A DNA stretch of 64,000 nt from Fidelibacterota bacterium (GTDB lineage: Bacteria > Marinisomatota > Marinisomatia > Marinisomatales > S15-B10), in the NCBI GenBank assembly GCA_002715465.1, contig PAYY01000024.1, forward strand, positions 60,703 to 124,702, written 5' to 3'. The notes under the pieces were generated by a model. That model was not told the DNA's origin and did no database searches. It saw nothing but the letters and a program-made list of their open reading frames with translations. Shown one piece after another: positions 63,952 through 64,000 of the stretch. Made by a program: the position numbers and the translations under genes. Every line of letters starts with the position of its first letter. The stretch's first letter is position 1.

Positions 63952-64000
63952 TTAACATAATATTTAAATTTATTTTACAAAAATACTAAAAACTAATGTG

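Overview
The window comes from a very AT-rich, Gram-negative bacterial chromosome. An LptD-like outer-membrane assembly protein, a Wzi-type capsule protein and many lipoprotein signals show the double membrane. Sulfatase, formylglycine-generating enzyme, DUF1549/DUF1553 'planctomycete cytochrome' and DUF1501 genes are typical of marine polysaccharide degraders (Planctomycetes, Verrucomicrobia, marine FCB-group lineages). With the compact, overlapping gene style and FCB-like LptD, a marine FCB lineage such as Marinimicrobia (SAR406) is my best guess. This is inference from gene content; no rRNA or other decisive marker is present.

Region 1 (1-19479, all +) is a surface-polysaccharide (capsule, O-antigen or exopolysaccharide) locus. 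It has about ten glycosyltransferases (GT4 and GT2), two nucleotide-sugar epimerases, an AsnB-type amidotransferase, a SAM methyltransferase, a polytopic Wzy-like protein, and at the end a PglA/WbpZ-like GT4 plus a WecA/MraY-family phosphoglycosyl transferase that would start the glycan on undecaprenyl phosphate. The genes are packed end to end, many with 1-4 nt overlaps. Next come a small outer-membrane protein (-), a full tmRNA gene (20203-20552, +), and a Wzi-like gene coupled to another GT2. A perfect 18-bp hairpin at 23176-23214 closes this block in both directions.

Region 2 (23208-36155) is mostly housekeeping: marC, argS, rsfS, a LytR_C protein, mnmA with a cysteine desulfurase (tRNA 2-thiouridine), a phosphoesterase, a PfkB kinase, a TPR lipoprotein, a DUF58/MoxR pair, a purine nucleoside phosphorylase and a threonine dehydratase-like enzyme.

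Region 3 (36413-49430, all +) is the most distinctive accessory block: an exported formylglycine-generating enzyme with both catalytic cysteines, a 1110-aa cytochrome/DUF1549/LamG/DUF1553 protein, a DUF1501 protein, a YD-repeat-like secreted protein, a sulfatase with the CTPSR maturation motif, a GH172 (DUF2961) enzyme, a GH32 fructosidase and a methyltransferase-fold protein with a signal peptide. Together they look like a catabolic locus for a sulfated, fructose- or arabinose-containing glycan, without SusC/SusD genes.

Region 4 (49403-64000, mostly -) returns to core functions: a radical-SAM SPL-like protein coupled to a nucleoside phosphorylase-fold protein, a GT2, glyS, ccmH, topA, hisS, a zinc-ribbon/DUF2007 protein, an LptD-like protein and rarA. 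On the + strand follow an FKBP lipoprotein and a methyltransferase; tRNA-Thr(CGT) is on the - strand at the edge.

Three genes (GT4 at 7970, GT2 at 22266, rsfS at 25933) have family-typical N-termini that extend upstream of any in-frame ATG/GTG/TTG. In each, the only plausible start sits in a 4-base overlap with the preceding stop codon (ATAG, ATAG, CTGA).
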